A stretch of DNA of 64,000 bases from WRHT01 sp031550525 (GCA_031550525.1 JAVBON010000026.1:20361-84360); one strand, 5' to 3'. Positions 35,927 to 45,596 are shown, numbered from the stretch's first letter. The notes: generated by a model not told the origin, from the letters alone. Program-made: numbers and translations.

Positions 35927-37189
35927 ATGTACGATAAAGATTTTTATGATGAAAATCACAAGTACTCCATCAATTCCGCAAAAGAGGTAATCGCATATAT
36001 CGAAAAAATATTGCCCGGAATCGCCACTGTTGCCGATATAGGATGCGGCATGGGCGCATGGCTGAATGAATGGAAAAAGCATGGCAAAAAAGTTTACGGT
36101 TTCGATAACAATGAAATGCCGGATAATGACTGGTTGCTGGAGCGCAGGGAGTTCACGAAGTATGACCTCGCTCAGCCGCTGCCCTTGCCGGATGCCAAAT
36201 TCGACCTGTGCATGTCTCTGGAGGTTGCGGAACACTTGGATGCAACCCATGCCGACACATTTATAAGAAGCATATGCCAATATAGCGATCTTGTGCTGTT
36301 TAGCGCCGCTATTCCGGGGCAAACCGGAATAAACCACGTTAATGAGCAGTGGCCGCAGTATTGGGTTAAAAAATTTATGGCCAACGGGTTTTATGCCTAT
36401 GATATTCTACGGCTGCCGTTTTGGAATAACCATGGCGTGGCCTGGTGGTATTCACAGAATATGCTGATTTTTGCCCGTGAAAACAGTAAATATGCCACTA
36501 TGCTGAATGAGAAACATGAAAGGAAGGAATATATTTTTCCACTTGTGCATCCAAAGTGCCTGTATATGTATAGAGAAATGTATGAAGAAGCGTTAAATAC
36601 AAGCCACAATATGGAAATTCCATCAGATTTAAAAGCATATGAGCGAATACATTACGTTGAACAGACAAAAATACCTACCCACCTTACGGATAAAGAAAAA
36701 TTTATACTATACGCTCTTGCCGGCTCGGCAGCATCAAACGGTAAAATAAATTTTGTCGAGCTCGGCTCATATCTTGGCGCGTCTTCCATATGCATAGCTT
36801 CAGCCCTTACGGGCAAGGCCCGGCTTTATTGCGTTGACACCTGGCAAAATGAAGGAATGCGGGAAGGCCTGCGCGATACATACAGTGAATTTATAACCAA
36901 TATAGATATGTTATCGCGAACGATTACTCCCTTACGCGGTAAAAGCGCTGAAGTGGCGCGCACTTTTAACAACAATGTGGATTTCTTGTTTATTGACGCA
37001 GATCATAATTATGAAGGGATTATGGCCGATCTGAACGCATGGTGGCCAAAACTTCTACCTGGGGCAATAGTGCTCATGCACGATGTAGGCTGGGCCGAAG
37101 GCCTGAAAAAAGCGCTTGACGATTTTGTCCGCCCCCGTACACACTCGCATGGCCGTTTGCCAAATATGTTTTGGGGAGTCGTGAAGTAA
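35927..37189 (+). CDS. Two-domain SAM-dependent methyltransferase
   Basis: A 420-residue protein made of two class I methyltransferase units. The first (residues about 20-180) has VADIGCGMGAWLNEWKKHG as its SAM-binding motif and LCMSLEVAEHLD. The second (residues about 245-410) has NFVELGSYLGASSICIASAL and FLFIDADHNYEGIMADLNAWWPKL, typical of Methyltransf_24 enzymes. Such tandem proteins occur in glycan clusters and modify sugars at two positions or on two substrates. The base composition here and just upstream (35660-37400) is more AT-rich than the surrounding genes, which suggests recent acquisition. AGGTAAC precedes the ATG. Confidence 0.85.
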   Translation: MYDKDFYDENHKYSINSAKEVIAYIEKILPGIATVADIGCGMGAWLNEWKKHGKKVYGFDNNEMPDNDWLLERREFTKYDLAQPLPLPDAKFDLCMSLEVAEHLDATHADTFIRSICQYSDLVLFSAAIPGQTGINHVNEQWPQYWVKKFMANGFYAYDILRLPFWNNHGVAWWYSQNMLIFARENSKYATMLNEKHERKEYIFPLVHPKCLYMYREMYEEALNTSHNMEIPSDLKAYERIHYVEQTKIPTHLTDKEKFILYALAGSAASNGKINFVELGSYLGASSICIASALTGKARLYCVDTWQNEGMREGLRDTYSEFITNIDMLSRTITPLRGKSAEVARTFNNNVDFLFIDADHNYEGIMADLNAWWPKLLPGAIVLMHDVGWAEGLKKALDDFVRPRTHSHGRLPNMFWGVVK

Positions 37190-37382
37190 ACGGCGCTGAA
37201 GTTTGCCTGCAAATATGCGGAGGTGGGTTGTTAAGCCTTTAAAAGTATCCGCCTGACACTTGCATATTCATTGTGTAAAATATTCAATGCTATTGATTAG
37301 TTATGGTTACAAAAAACGATTTAAAATTACGTTAAAACAGCAATTTTGAAATGATTGAGTTACAATTCTCAAGAGCAATTTA

Positions 37383-38618
37383 ATGCTAAATAAACAATTT
37401 TTTGTGACAATACATACAAAAATAAAAATTTTGTCCTATGTAACCACGGAAAGAATTGCCAAATATATAACCAATCCTAAAACCGCTCTGTGGTTGTCGC
37501 AGATATTGCTGCGTCTTGGCATGAACAAGCACGCTCTTATATTGGCAAAAAATTTTTTGCGGTTGGAATGCCCGCTGCCAGCCGACGCCCCTTGCGCCCC
37601 CAAACCGCCCCTCCACAAAAGCGACCGTATTGTTGAGGTCTCGGTTATCATCCCCACTTGCAACCGGGCGGAATCACTTAACCGTCTGCTTGAATCACTA
37701 AAAAATCAAAACTGTGCCGCTGAAAATTTTGAAGTCATAGTAGTCAATAACGCTTCTTCAGATCATACCGATGAAATTTGCCGCCGCCACTCAACATCTT
37801 TTAAAAATTTTACCGTTGTAAACGAAAAAAAGCCCGGCCTGCTGGCCGCCAGGCATGCGGGCTGGGCAGCGGCATCTTCCAATATTCTCACTTTTTGCGA
37901 TGATGACATTGAGCCGAACCCGTTATGGCTTTCAACCATAATCGGTACCATGCAAAGCAGCCCTAACGTAATGCTTATGGGCGGCAACAATACGCCAACC
38001 TTTGAGGTTGCCCCGCCCGCATGGATGGACGAGTTGTGGCATGAGGCGGGTGGCGTTAGGTATAACCCATGCTACAGCCTAATAACCGGCATAAAAGAAG
38101 TAATGGAGGCCCCGCTGCCAGATCTGGTGTTCGGGTGCAACTACACGGTAAGACGGCAAGCATTGGAAGCCGCCTTGGGTTTTCAACCGGATATAATGCC
38201 CAAAACCCTATTGCGGGGCGGTGGCGAAAGCGGAATAATCGCGCCTATGCTGGCGCTTACAAACGGCAAAGTGCTGCTTCACCCGGACGCATCAGTAAAA
38301 CACCACATGCCCGCCGCGAGGCTGAGCCATGATTATTTGTACAAACGTGGAATAGCTATTACCATAAGTGCATTGTACGAATACTTCCGATGCCAAAAGA
38401 CGCGTTCAGGGCTAATATCCTACAACCGTCAACATCCAGTAGCGCTGCAACTGTTGTTTGCAGCGCAGCAGGCCGCCTTCAAGGCATACTTGCATGCGGT
38501 ATTGTCAAATCAGGAGTTACGGGCGTGGATTAACCTGCCCTCTTACTTAGGCAATGAAAGCCCGGAAATAATGCTGCCGGATGACGCTTTCATCTTTGGA
38601 ACCCAACTGAAATGGTAG
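37383..38618 (+). CDS. Family 2 glycosyltransferase with N-terminal extension
   Basis: A 411-residue GT-A enzyme. After an N-terminal helical extension of about 80 residues comes VSVIIPTCNRAESLNRLLESL and VIVVNNASSDHTDEICRR. The catalytic metal site is ILTFCDDDIEPNPLW, with Asp-Asp-Asp near residue 179. The acceptor region includes LVFGCNYTVRRQALEAALGF. The extension and the downstream cupin 8 bases away are unusual. Its 5' region is AT-rich like the preceding gene. It is probably part of the same plus-strand operon that continues through the methyltransferases. Confidence 0.86.
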   Translation: MLNKQFFVTIHTKIKILSYVTTERIAKYITNPKTALWLSQILLRLGMNKHALILAKNFLRLECPLPADAPCAPKPPLHKSDRIVEVSVIIPTCNRAESLNRLLESLKNQNCAAENFEVIVVNNASSDHTDEICRRHSTSFKNFTVVNEKKPGLLAARHAGWAAASSNILTFCDDDIEPNPLWLSTIIGTMQSSPNVMLMGGNNTPTFEVAPPAWMDELWHEAGGVRYNPCYSLITGIKEVMEAPLPDLVFGCNYTVRRQALEAALGFQPDIMPKTLLRGGGESGIIAPMLALTNGKVLLHPDASVKHHMPAARLSHDYLYKRGIAITISALYEYFRCQKTRSGLISYNRQHPVALQLLFAAQQAAFKAYLHAVLSNQELRAWINLPSYLGNESPEIMLPDDAFIFGTQLKW

Positions 38619-38625
38619 AACCAAT

Positions 38626-39057
38626 ATGACAGAATCGATTGAACATAACGGGCTTGTTATTTGCCTGATCTTGCGTGGCAATGTTTCTTCACCCGGCATC
38701 CATTTTTTCACGCCGGAATCTTTCTCGCAGCAACTTGGCTACATGAACCGTCCTGCCGGCCATGCCATACCGCCGCACACGCATAACCCCATACCGCGCG
38801 TAATAGAATGGACGCAGGAAGTGCTTTTTATAAAAAGCGGCAAGGTACGGCTGGATTTATACGCGCCTGAAAGCCGCGAATACCTTGAAAGCCATATACT
38901 CAGGCCAGGCGACGTGGTTTTGCTGGCCCACGGAGGTCACGGGCTGCATATGCTTGAAGAAAGCGAGATTATTGAGGTAAAGCAGGGTCCCTATGTCGGC
39001 AATGCCGACAAAACCCGCTTTCAGCCTGTACAAGATGCCGAACTAAACATAAAATGA
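38626..39057 (+). CDS. Cupin-fold protein
   Basis: A 143-residue single-cupin protein. The metal-binding motifs are PPHTHNPIPRVIEWTQEVLFIKSG (residues about 50-72) and a second half around DVVLLAHGGHGLHMLEES. Such proteins occur as sugar 3,4-ketoisomerases, dTDP-sugar epimerase relatives and small-molecule sensors in polysaccharide clusters. It lacks the length and motifs of RmlC. The gene sits between a glycosyltransferase and a methyltransferase with almost no spacing, so it likely acts on a sugar intermediate or controls the pathway. Which one cannot be told from sequence. Confidence 0.75.
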   Translation: MTESIEHNGLVICLILRGNVSSPGIHFFTPESFSQQLGYMNRPAGHAIPPHTHNPIPRVIEWTQEVLFIKSGKVRLDLYAPESREYLESHILRPGDVVLLAHGGHGLHMLEESEIIEVKQGPYVGNADKTRFQPVQDAELNIK

Positions 39058-39061
39058 CGGC

Positions 39062-39976
39062 ATGAGCATACTATGCGCCACTACCCGCGCCGTTCGCAAC
39101 CTTGCGGATAGAGCGCATAAATGGGTGTATCGCAACCACGAGCTGCCCTCCCTGATAAAACAATACAAACCGGGGGTGACTGCGCCGTGGTCTCCCAGCT
39201 ATATCGCGGCGCGCAACCACTTTGCGCTGCAACAAATAAATTCTCCCGCGTTGTCCGGCTTATTCGCCGGTTCAGGCAACAACACGGGCTTTCTGCCGGA
39301 AGGATACGGCGTAAGTTTTGACGAGCGCTGCGTGGAATGGCCATGGGCTTTGGCAAATATGCAAAAAGAAGAAACGCGCGTGCTGGATGCCGGTTCCGCC
39401 TTGAACCATTGGCACATTTTAAACCTGCCGGTCTGGGAACATAAAAAGCTTGATATTTACACTCTCGCTCCAGAGCCGTACTGCGCCCCGGCCGCAAATA
39501 TTTCATACCTGTTCGGCGATTTGCGCTCAACACCTTACAAAAACGGCGAATTTACGCTGATGATTTCAATTTCCACCCTTGAGCACATAGGTATGGACAA
39601 TCAGGCTTACTCCGGCCGGAAGGACCATGCCGAGCATGATCATGACGCCTTGTTTCACACCCTGAGCGAGCTTAAACGGATTATCAAACCTGGGGGCAGG
39701 TTGTTGTTCACCGTACCCTTTGGCGCATACGTGAATTGCAAAACATTCAGACAGTTTGATGCCGCTTTGCTTGCCCGTTGCCGCGAGCATTTTGCCCCGT
39801 CGGAAGCTAGCGAAGCCTTCTTTCTATACTCGGCCTCGGGCTGGCAGGCCGTTTCTGGCGCGGAATGCGCCAACGCGTCATATGTTTTGTCGGATTACAA
39901 CCCCAAAAACTTTGCAATACAACCTGATCTGGCCGCTGCGGCCCGCGCGGTCGCCTGTTGCCGGTGGCGTGTATAA
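39062..39976 (+). CDS. Class I SAM-dependent methyltransferase
   Basis: A 304-residue protein. The SAM-binding motif is VLDAGSALNHWHIL near residue 111, and IISISTLEHIG and RIIKPGGRLLFTVPFGAYVN follow as motifs II and III. This pattern is common among methyltransferases in O-antigen and capsule clusters. The gene starts four bases after the cupin stop and ends by overlapping the aminotransferase start (TAATG). The substrate is unknown; a sugar or glycan hydroxyl is most likely from context. Confidence 0.8.
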   Translation: MSILCATTRAVRNLADRAHKWVYRNHELPSLIKQYKPGVTAPWSPSYIAARNHFALQQINSPALSGLFAGSGNNTGFLPEGYGVSFDERCVEWPWALANMQKEETRVLDAGSALNHWHILNLPVWEHKKLDIYTLAPEPYCAPAANISYLFGDLRSTPYKNGEFTLMISISTLEHIGMDNQAYSGRKDHAEHDHDALFHTLSELKRIIKPGGRLLFTVPFGAYVNCKTFRQFDAALLARCREHFAPSEASEAFFLYSASGWQAVSGAECANASYVLSDYNPKNFAIQPDLAAAARAVACCRWRV

Positions 39977-41103
39977 TGAAAATTTTCATCCAGGTCTGCA
40001 CCCCCATGCTGGGCGGAAACGAGCTTGAGTACGTGACGGATGCCGTCTCTACCGGCTGGATATCCTCTTCCGGCAAATATGTTACCGAATTCGAAAAGGC
40101 CTTTGCCGCTTATTGCGGGGCCAAGCACGGCATTGCCGTGTGCAACGGCACAGTGGCCCTGCATCTGGCCCTTGCAGCCATGGGCATAGGGCCGGGCGAC
40201 GAAGTAATCATCCCCTCCTTTACAATGGCGGCCTCGGCCTTTGCCGTGTGTTACACCGGCGCCATGCCGGTGTTTGCCGATGCGGATGCGGCCACATGGA
40301 ACATCAGCCCCACTGCCATAGCCGCCAAAATAACCCCGCGCACCAAGGCGATAATGCCCGTGCACATTTTCGGCAACCCTTGCGATATGCGGGCAGTTAA
40401 CGCCATTGCCGCCGAACACGGCCTAGTGGTGCTGGAAGATGCGGCTGAAGCGCATGGGGCGGAATTTGGCGGCAAAAAAACCGGCATGCTTGGGTCCATT
40501 GCAGCCTTCAGCTTTTTCGCCAATAAAAACGTCACCACCGGCGAAGGCGGCATGGCGCTTACAAACAACGACGCGCTGGCAGAGAAATGCCGCTACTACC
40601 GCAACATGTGTTTTCCGCCAAATGCGCCGCGTACCTACCTGCATGACGATATCGGCTTCAACTACCGCATGAGCAACCTGCACGCCGCCATAGGGCTGGC
40701 CCAGACGGAGAAAGCCGACCATTACCGCGCCTTGCGCGTAAAAAACGGCCTGTTATACCGCAGGCTTTTATCCGGCCTGCCGGGCGTTGCCTTGCAGCAA
40801 GACCAGCCTGGCGGCAAAAACGTATTCTGGATGAACGGCATTTGTATAAATCCCAAAACCTACGGGCGCACCCGCAACGAGCTTGTGGAGCATTTGCGGC
40901 AACACGGCGTGGAGACCCGCCTATTCTTCAACGGCATGCACCGCCAGCCTGCCCTGCGCAAATACGGCTGCGACTGCTCGGGGGCCTATCCAATAAGCGA
41001 CCTGCTGGCCGATAACGGTTTTTATCTGCCCAGCGGCAGCGGCCTTATAGATGCGCAAATCGAATTCATCTGCTCGCTGGTACGCGATTTTCAAAGGGAT
41101 TAA
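39976..41103 (+). CDS. DegT/DnrJ/EryC1/StrS aminotransferase
   Basis: A 375-residue PLP enzyme that aminates keto sugars on nucleotide carriers. Family signatures are GNELEYVTDAVSTGWISSSGKYVTEFEKAF, HGIAVCNGTVALHLAL, IIPSFTMAASAFAVCYTGA and the PLP-binding FSFFANKNVTTGEGGMALTN, where Lys is the Schiff-base residue. The C-terminal part (VFWMNGICINP) closes the active site. The presence of this enzyme means the glycan contains at least one amino sugar, which could carry the acyl group built by the ACP operon. The start overlaps the previous stop by one base. Confidence 0.92.
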   Translation: MKIFIQVCTPMLGGNELEYVTDAVSTGWISSSGKYVTEFEKAFAAYCGAKHGIAVCNGTVALHLALAAMGIGPGDEVIIPSFTMAASAFAVCYTGAMPVFADADAATWNISPTAIAAKITPRTKAIMPVHIFGNPCDMRAVNAIAAEHGLVVLEDAAEAHGAEFGGKKTGMLGSIAAFSFFANKNVTTGEGGMALTNNDALAEKCRYYRNMCFPPNAPRTYLHDDIGFNYRMSNLHAAIGLAQTEKADHYRALRVKNGLLYRRLLSGLPGVALQQDQPGGKNVFWMNGICINPKTYGRTRNELVEHLRQHGVETRLFFNGMHRQPALRKYGCDCSGAYPISDLLADNGFYLPSGSGLIDAQIEFICSLVRDFQRD

Positions 41104-41105
41104 CC

Positions 41106-41882
41106 GTGGCAGCATTTAAAGATTACGCCCGCTACTACAACCTGCTCTATGCCGGCAAAGACTATGGCGCGGAGGCCGCTTTCGTGCTGGCAAGGCTGCT
41201 GGGCGCCGGCTGCCGCCCCGCTTCCGTACTGGACCTGGGCTGCGGCACCGGGCGGCATGCGCTGGAGTTTGCCAGTAAAGGCATTGCGGTGGAAGGGGTA
41301 GATCTTTCTCCAACCATGCTGCAACTGGGCCGCGAGGCCATTGGCAAAACAGATCTCGGCCCGGCCTGCCCCACGCCGGTTCTGCATGAGGGCGACGTAC
41401 GCTCCGTGCGCCTTGGCAAAAATTTTGACGCGGCGGTCAGCCTGTTCCACGTTATGAGCTACCAGAACACCGAGCAAGACGCCCTGGCCATGCTGAATAC
41501 TGCCCGCGCCCACCTTGCGCCGGGGGGCCTCTTTTTTTTCGATTTCTGGCACGGGCCGGGCGTGCTGCGCGCCTTGCCAGAAAAACGCGTGCGCGCCATG
41601 GGTGACGGGCATACGGCAATAAAACGCGTTGCAACACCCGTGCACCGCCTGGCCGACAATATCGTCGAGGTGCATTACGATGTGGAAATTACAGATAAAA
41701 TAAAAAACCAGGCGTCCAATATTAAGGAAGAGCATCATATGCGCTATTGGTTTCTGCCGGAACTGCGCCACCTGGCCGGACAGGCAGGTTTTACGGCTGC
41801 CGCCTGCGGCGGCTGGATGCATGAGCGCGCCCCGGGCCTTGAAGACTGGAATGCGTGGATGCTCTTCAAACTCGCGGCCTGA
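41106..41882 (+). CDS. Class I SAM-dependent methyltransferase
   Basis: A 258-residue methyltransferase with VLDLGCGTGRHALEFASKGIAVEGVDLS near residue 39 as the SAM site. AVSLFHVMSYQNTEQDALAML and LAPGGLFFFDFWHGPGVL follow. It begins with a GTG only two bases after the aminotransferase stop, so they are cotranscribed. In DegT-containing pathways, such enzymes often N-methylate the newly made amino group, so N-methylation of the amino sugar is a reasonable but unproven role. Confidence 0.85.
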   Translation: MAAFKDYARYYNLLYAGKDYGAEAAFVLARLLGAGCRPASVLDLGCGTGRHALEFASKGIAVEGVDLSPTMLQLGREAIGKTDLGPACPTPVLHEGDVRSVRLGKNFDAAVSLFHVMSYQNTEQDALAMLNTARAHLAPGGLFFFDFWHGPGVLRALPEKRVRAMGDGHTAIKRVATPVHRLADNIVEVHYDVEITDKIKNQASNIKEEHHMRYWFLPELRHLAGQAGFTAAACGGWMHERAPGLEDWNAWMLFKLAA

Positions 41883-41978
41883 TTGCAGCATGAGCCAATA
41901 TAAATACTGAAGCATACATTTCTCGCGGCATGACACGTAACTGTGGAATGACTGACATACTTCACGCATAACCAACAG

Positions 41979-43088
41979 ATGAGCCAAAACCGCATGCAAA
42001 CAGCCGTTGCCGTTTTTCACCCGGAAGGGAATGTATCCAATAATCCGCACCTTTGGGCGCTAACCCGCATTCTGCATGATAAAGGCATCAAGGTTGACGT
42101 ATTTGCGCGGTTTGATGGGCGCAACCCTTATCAGGAGGATCCTTCCGCAGCGTACACCCCGCATGTGCTGCGCGGCAACGAGCCTATGCGGCTGCCCCAC
42201 GGCAATTATGCCTTTGTATTGGGAGTGGACGAAGGTATTATTGAAGCGGCGGCAGAGGCCCAACGGCATGGTTTGCCCTATGCGCATATTTCTTACGAAA
42301 TCTTTTTTGAAGACGAATTGGAACCATTCCCGGATTTTATGGCGCTTAACCATGCCATAAAGCCGGCGCTGAAAAATTCCAGATTTTCCGTGCTGCAGGA
42401 TAATTTGCGCGCCAGGCTCTACGCCCTTGAGTACGGAGTGCCCCAGGAGCGCATCATGCAAATGCCCGTTGCAGGGGCCGCGGTTATTCCGTATCAGCCC
42501 AGCAACTACCTGCACACGCTTGCGGGGCTGCCCGCAAGCGCAAAAATACTGCTGCACATGGGCGTAATAGGCCAATGGGTTATGACGGACTGGCTTATAG
42601 AACGGGCCTCCACCCTGCCCCCGGACTGGGCCATGGTAATACACGGGCGTTACGGAAAACCCGCCGACACCTCCAAATACGAGCATGAGCGGGTATATTA
42701 CACCAACTGCCCCAAAGCCGATTTTGACCAAATGAAAGATCTGGTACAGTCCGCATCTTGCTGTGTCTCACTGTTCCGCAATTGGCCAACACACCCGCGC
42801 CTGATGAAAAACATCACAAATATAGGCCTTTCTTCAGGCAAATGCTCCACCGCCCTGCAGCACGGCATCCCCGTTATGGTACAAAACGGGGGCGAAATGG
42901 CCGCGCTGGTGCGCGAGTATGCAGCCGGAATCTGCCTGAATACAACTCCAGACCAATCTTTAGCCCTGCTGGAACAGCTTGCCCCGGTGGGGGATACCGT
43001 GGGCAACTGCCACAGGCTTTTTTCCGAGCGCTTGTCCATAAACAACTTCATGCCCGAATTTATGGCGCGTATGGGGCTTTCCGCCTAA
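41979..43088 (+). CDS. GT-B glycosyltransferase-like protein
   Basis: A 369-residue cytoplasmic protein. The N-terminal half (VAVFHPEGNVSNNPHLWALTRILHDKGIKVDVFARF) and the C-terminal half (ILLHMGVIGQWVMTDWLIERA, then GKCSTALQHGIPVMVQNGGEMAALV) form a GT-B layout like family 4 enzymes. The usual EX7E motif is only loosely recognisable, so the family is uncertain. It lies 96 bases after the methyltransferase in the same direction and probably adds one sugar of the cluster's glycan. Confidence 0.72.
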   Translation: MSQNRMQTAVAVFHPEGNVSNNPHLWALTRILHDKGIKVDVFARFDGRNPYQEDPSAAYTPHVLRGNEPMRLPHGNYAFVLGVDEGIIEAAAEAQRHGLPYAHISYEIFFEDELEPFPDFMALNHAIKPALKNSRFSVLQDNLRARLYALEYGVPQERIMQMPVAGAAVIPYQPSNYLHTLAGLPASAKILLHMGVIGQWVMTDWLIERASTLPPDWAMVIHGRYGKPADTSKYEHERVYYTNCPKADFDQMKDLVQSASCCVSLFRNWPTHPRLMKNITNIGLSSGKCSTALQHGIPVMVQNGGEMAALVREYAAGICLNTTPDQSLALLEQLAPVGDTVGNCHRLFSERLSINNFMPEFMARMGLSA

Positions 43089-43431
43089 TCGCGCCACACC
43101 GTGTTGGAAAGCGGCATACCGCGACCTCTATGCACAAACATATATTCTAAAACAGATTATTATTGCCAACCAGCGGAAAAATAACGTAAATTTCCGTTTA
43201 GACGTAATCCATAAAGCCCTTCGACTTTTTCAAGGTTAAAATGCTCTGGCCGCAAGGTGAAACATGAAGCCATTTACGGCGGTTACGCTAAAAATGCCGG
43301 ATATAGCCCCATGGCTGGTTGCAGTTGACTGGAAAATGTGAAATTAGAAGCAATCTGCACATGAAAATTAAAACTGCCGGGCCGAAAAAATTACATCTTG
43401 GCATCATACTGGTAGTTAAGGATATTTCCTG
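43089..43431. other. Gene-free gap before the O-methyltransferase
   Basis: The 343 bases hold no credible gene. TTGACT near 43328 could be a -35 element, but no convincing -10 follows, so the promoter is left unassigned. Confidence 0.4.
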
Positions 43432-44511
43432 ATGGAAGAAAAATACCGTAGAAAAAGGCCCGCGGGCATGACCATAGTGGAAGCCCAGTCCGAAGCCCAT
43501 AAAATAGCTTTTTACCCCATGCTCTTTCAGGCAGTGCGCTCGCTTATAAACTTTGGCGTGCTTGAAGCCGTGGTGGAGCGTAAAAAAAACGGCGCAAGCC
43601 TGCCGGAGCTGGCCAGGCTTTGTTCCATATCGGATTACGCGGCGGCCCTGCTGCTGGACATAGCCGTTCATGCCGACATAATGCTGCTGGAAAACGGCCT
43701 CTACAAGCCCACCAAGCTGGGCGAATGCCTGCTGGAAGACAAAAGCGTGCGCGCCAATATGGATTTTATGCACGATGTTTGTTACCAGGGCGCATTTTAT
43801 CTTGAAGAATCCTTCAAAAGCGGCAAGCCTGAAGGGCTTAGGGTATTCGGCGACTGGAACACGGTTTATCAGGGCCTGTCACAACTTCCGCCCAAGGCGC
43901 ATGAGAGCTGGTTTAAGTTTGACAACCTTTATTCCGATTTAGCCTTTGAGCAGGCGGCAAAAATAGTACTCGCAGGCTCTCCCGCCCTTGTTTACGACAT
44001 AGGCGGCAATACCGCGCGCTTCGACCTGACCATACTTAATGCCGACCCCGATGTGAAAGTGCGCATCTTCGACCTTGAGCAGCAACTGCCCAAAGCCCGC
44101 CAGACCTTGGAAAAAGCAGGGCTCATGCATAGGGCCGAACTACACCCCGTAAACATGCTTGACAGCGAGACGCAAATACCCCCCGGCGCCGACGCCATGT
44201 GGATGAGCCAGTTTCTGGATTGTTTCAGCCCTGGCGAAATTATGGGCATACTGCAAAAACTGGCCGGAGCCATGGGCGAAAACACCCGCCTGTTCATACT
44301 TGAGCCGTTTATAGACAAGCAAAACCGCGCGGCCGCGCTATCGCTACTAAACACGTCGCTGTACTTTACCTGCATAGCCAACGGCAACAGCCGCATGTAC
44401 CACCAGTGCGACATGCTGGAATTTTTGGAACGCGCCGGGCTTAAGCTGCACAAAGCTCACCAGGGCATAGGCCGCTTCAACTATACATTGCTGGAATGCA
44501 CCAAACCCTGA
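43432..44511 (+). CDS. SAM-dependent O-methyltransferase, plant/bacterial COMT-like
   Basis: A 359-residue two-domain enzyme. The N-terminal winged-helix part (ALLQAVRSLINFGVLEAV-like, then LPELARLCSISDYAAALLLDIAV) is a dimerisation domain. The C-terminal part has LVYDIGGNTARFDLTIL as the SAM site, VKVRIFDLEQQLPKARQTLE, and FLDCFSPGEIMGILQKL near the catalytic region. This architecture (PF00891) methylates hydroxyls of natural products and small aromatics. It ends the glycan island and is followed by two strong hairpins. Its separation of 343 bases from the preceding gene suggests an own promoter. Confidence 0.85.
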   Translation: MEEKYRRKRPAGMTIVEAQSEAHKIAFYPMLFQAVRSLINFGVLEAVVERKKNGASLPELARLCSISDYAAALLLDIAVHADIMLLENGLYKPTKLGECLLEDKSVRANMDFMHDVCYQGAFYLEESFKSGKPEGLRVFGDWNTVYQGLSQLPPKAHESWFKFDNLYSDLAFEQAAKIVLAGSPALVYDIGGNTARFDLTILNADPDVKVRIFDLEQQLPKARQTLEKAGLMHRAELHPVNMLDSETQIPPGADAMWMSQFLDCFSPGEIMGILQKLAGAMGENTRLFILEPFIDKQNRAAALSLLNTSLYFTCIANGNSRMYHQCDMLEFLERAGLKLHKAHQGIGRFNYTLLECTKP

Positions 44512-44534
44512 CCATACGTAAATATACAGCGTTT

Positions 44535-44591
44535 ACTGATAACATCCCGCTGGGTGGCCTTATTTTGTCCGCCTTGCGGGATGTTATCAGT
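44535..44591 (+). terminator. First hairpin after the O-methyltransferase
   Basis: A perfect 16-bp stem (ACTGATAACATCCCGC with its complement at 44576-44591) encloses a 25-base loop. No T-tract follows, so an RNA-stability role is possible. Confidence 0.55.
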
Positions 44592-44618
44592 AATGCGTTA
44601 TAAAAAATAATATTGTTA

Positions 44619-44682
44619 CACCCGCTAATGGCCTGCCCCCTGTCTACTTGACAGGGGGCAGGCCATTAGCGGGTGGTTTTTT
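44619..44682 (+). terminator. Strong rho-independent terminator
   Basis: A 26-bp perfect stem (starting CACCCGCTAATGG, complement ending at 44675) with a TACTT loop is followed by GTTTTTTG. Confidence 0.9.
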
Positions 44683-44729
44683 GTTTCGCTTCGTACTCCC
44701 GCTCAACGGGTTGAAGCCGCAATATAGAG

Positions 44730-44758
44730 AACGTCCCGGCTTGTTCAGCCGGGACGTT
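44730..44758. repeat. 12-bp hairpin
   Basis: AACGTCCCGGCT pairs with AGCCGGGACGTT around TGTTC. The surrounding bases (44683-44962) contain open frames on both strands, but none with recognisable protein features or ribosome binding sites. Confidence 0.6.
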
Positions 44759-44962
44759 ACGGGCAGCCCGAGGCCTGACTGCCGTTTGCCATTGGCGGCT
44801 GGGGCTTTCGCCTTACATGTCCGCAAGGTCAGCATTGCTCTGCCGGAATCCATCAGCCTTACGGCGCCCGGAATGGAAACCGGCGGCAATTTAAACCGCA
44901 TACCGCGCAACACAGAACAGTTAAAATATATTCCGGCCTACATGCGATTAAACAGCACGGCT

Positions 44963-45111
44963 AGGTTGTGTCGACATTCAGAGTAATTTTGCTCTCTGGC
45001 AAGGAATCAAGGCTTTAAACCGAAAGAGTATACTCTTAAGGTATTCGACTGAGGGTCAAAGCCTTGCTGACGCAGACAGCGGGCAAAAGCGCCTGAATGT
45101 CGACACCACCT
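44963..45111. mobile_element. MITE-like element, copy 2 (149 bp)
   Basis: Same length and orientation as the element at 29707-29855, with the internal landmarks CCGAAAGAGTATACTCTTA and GTATTCGACTGAGGG shared. Ends are AGGTTGTGTC and its near complement GACACCACCT. The following 45112-45519 is AT-rich and shows no gene. Confidence 0.8.
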
Positions 45112-45519
45112 AAAACATCGCACAATTTTTAACGCTCCTCATGCCACGGCGTATCACTCTGGCTGCGGCACAGTATAAGGCCTTCGGAGAAAAAAAATTC
45201 CGCCAAAACTATGCAGATACATTGAACTTCCAGATAGCTCGGACTGCCTTACGCCTAAACCGCTTAATGCACTTGGCGTGCCAAAATCCGTCCTTTAAAA
45301 TCAGATAATCTATTTATAAAAAACTTATACATAAATTACACGATAATAAAATATATATTTATATATTGTGTAATTTTACACTTATAATATGCGGTTTATG
45401 CCCGTGGCGTTGTCTAGGAAAACAATACAATCGCATATTGGCACATGCCACTTTTTCCGGCCAAACAAAGCCGCAGGCCCGCCGCATCCGGCATGCGCCG
45501 CAAGTGACAAATAAACGGC

Positions 45520-45569
45520 GTATAACATATGCCCCCGGCGCATGCATGTGCCGGGAGCATATGTTATAC
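45520..45569 (-). terminator. Hairpin downstream of the SDR gene
   Basis: GTATAACATATGC pairs perfectly with GCATATGTTATAC, with an inner CCCGGC/GCCGGG stem. It lies 27 bases after the minus-strand SDR stop and has no T-tract. Confidence 0.6.
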
Positions 45570-45596
45570 AAACCGCTTTGAAATGATGTGTTGCCT

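Noticed and set aside
44648..44986. 112-residue open frame downstream of the O-methyltransferase
   Set aside because: It overlaps a terminator and the MITE-like element, has no ribosome binding site and contains hairpin sequence.
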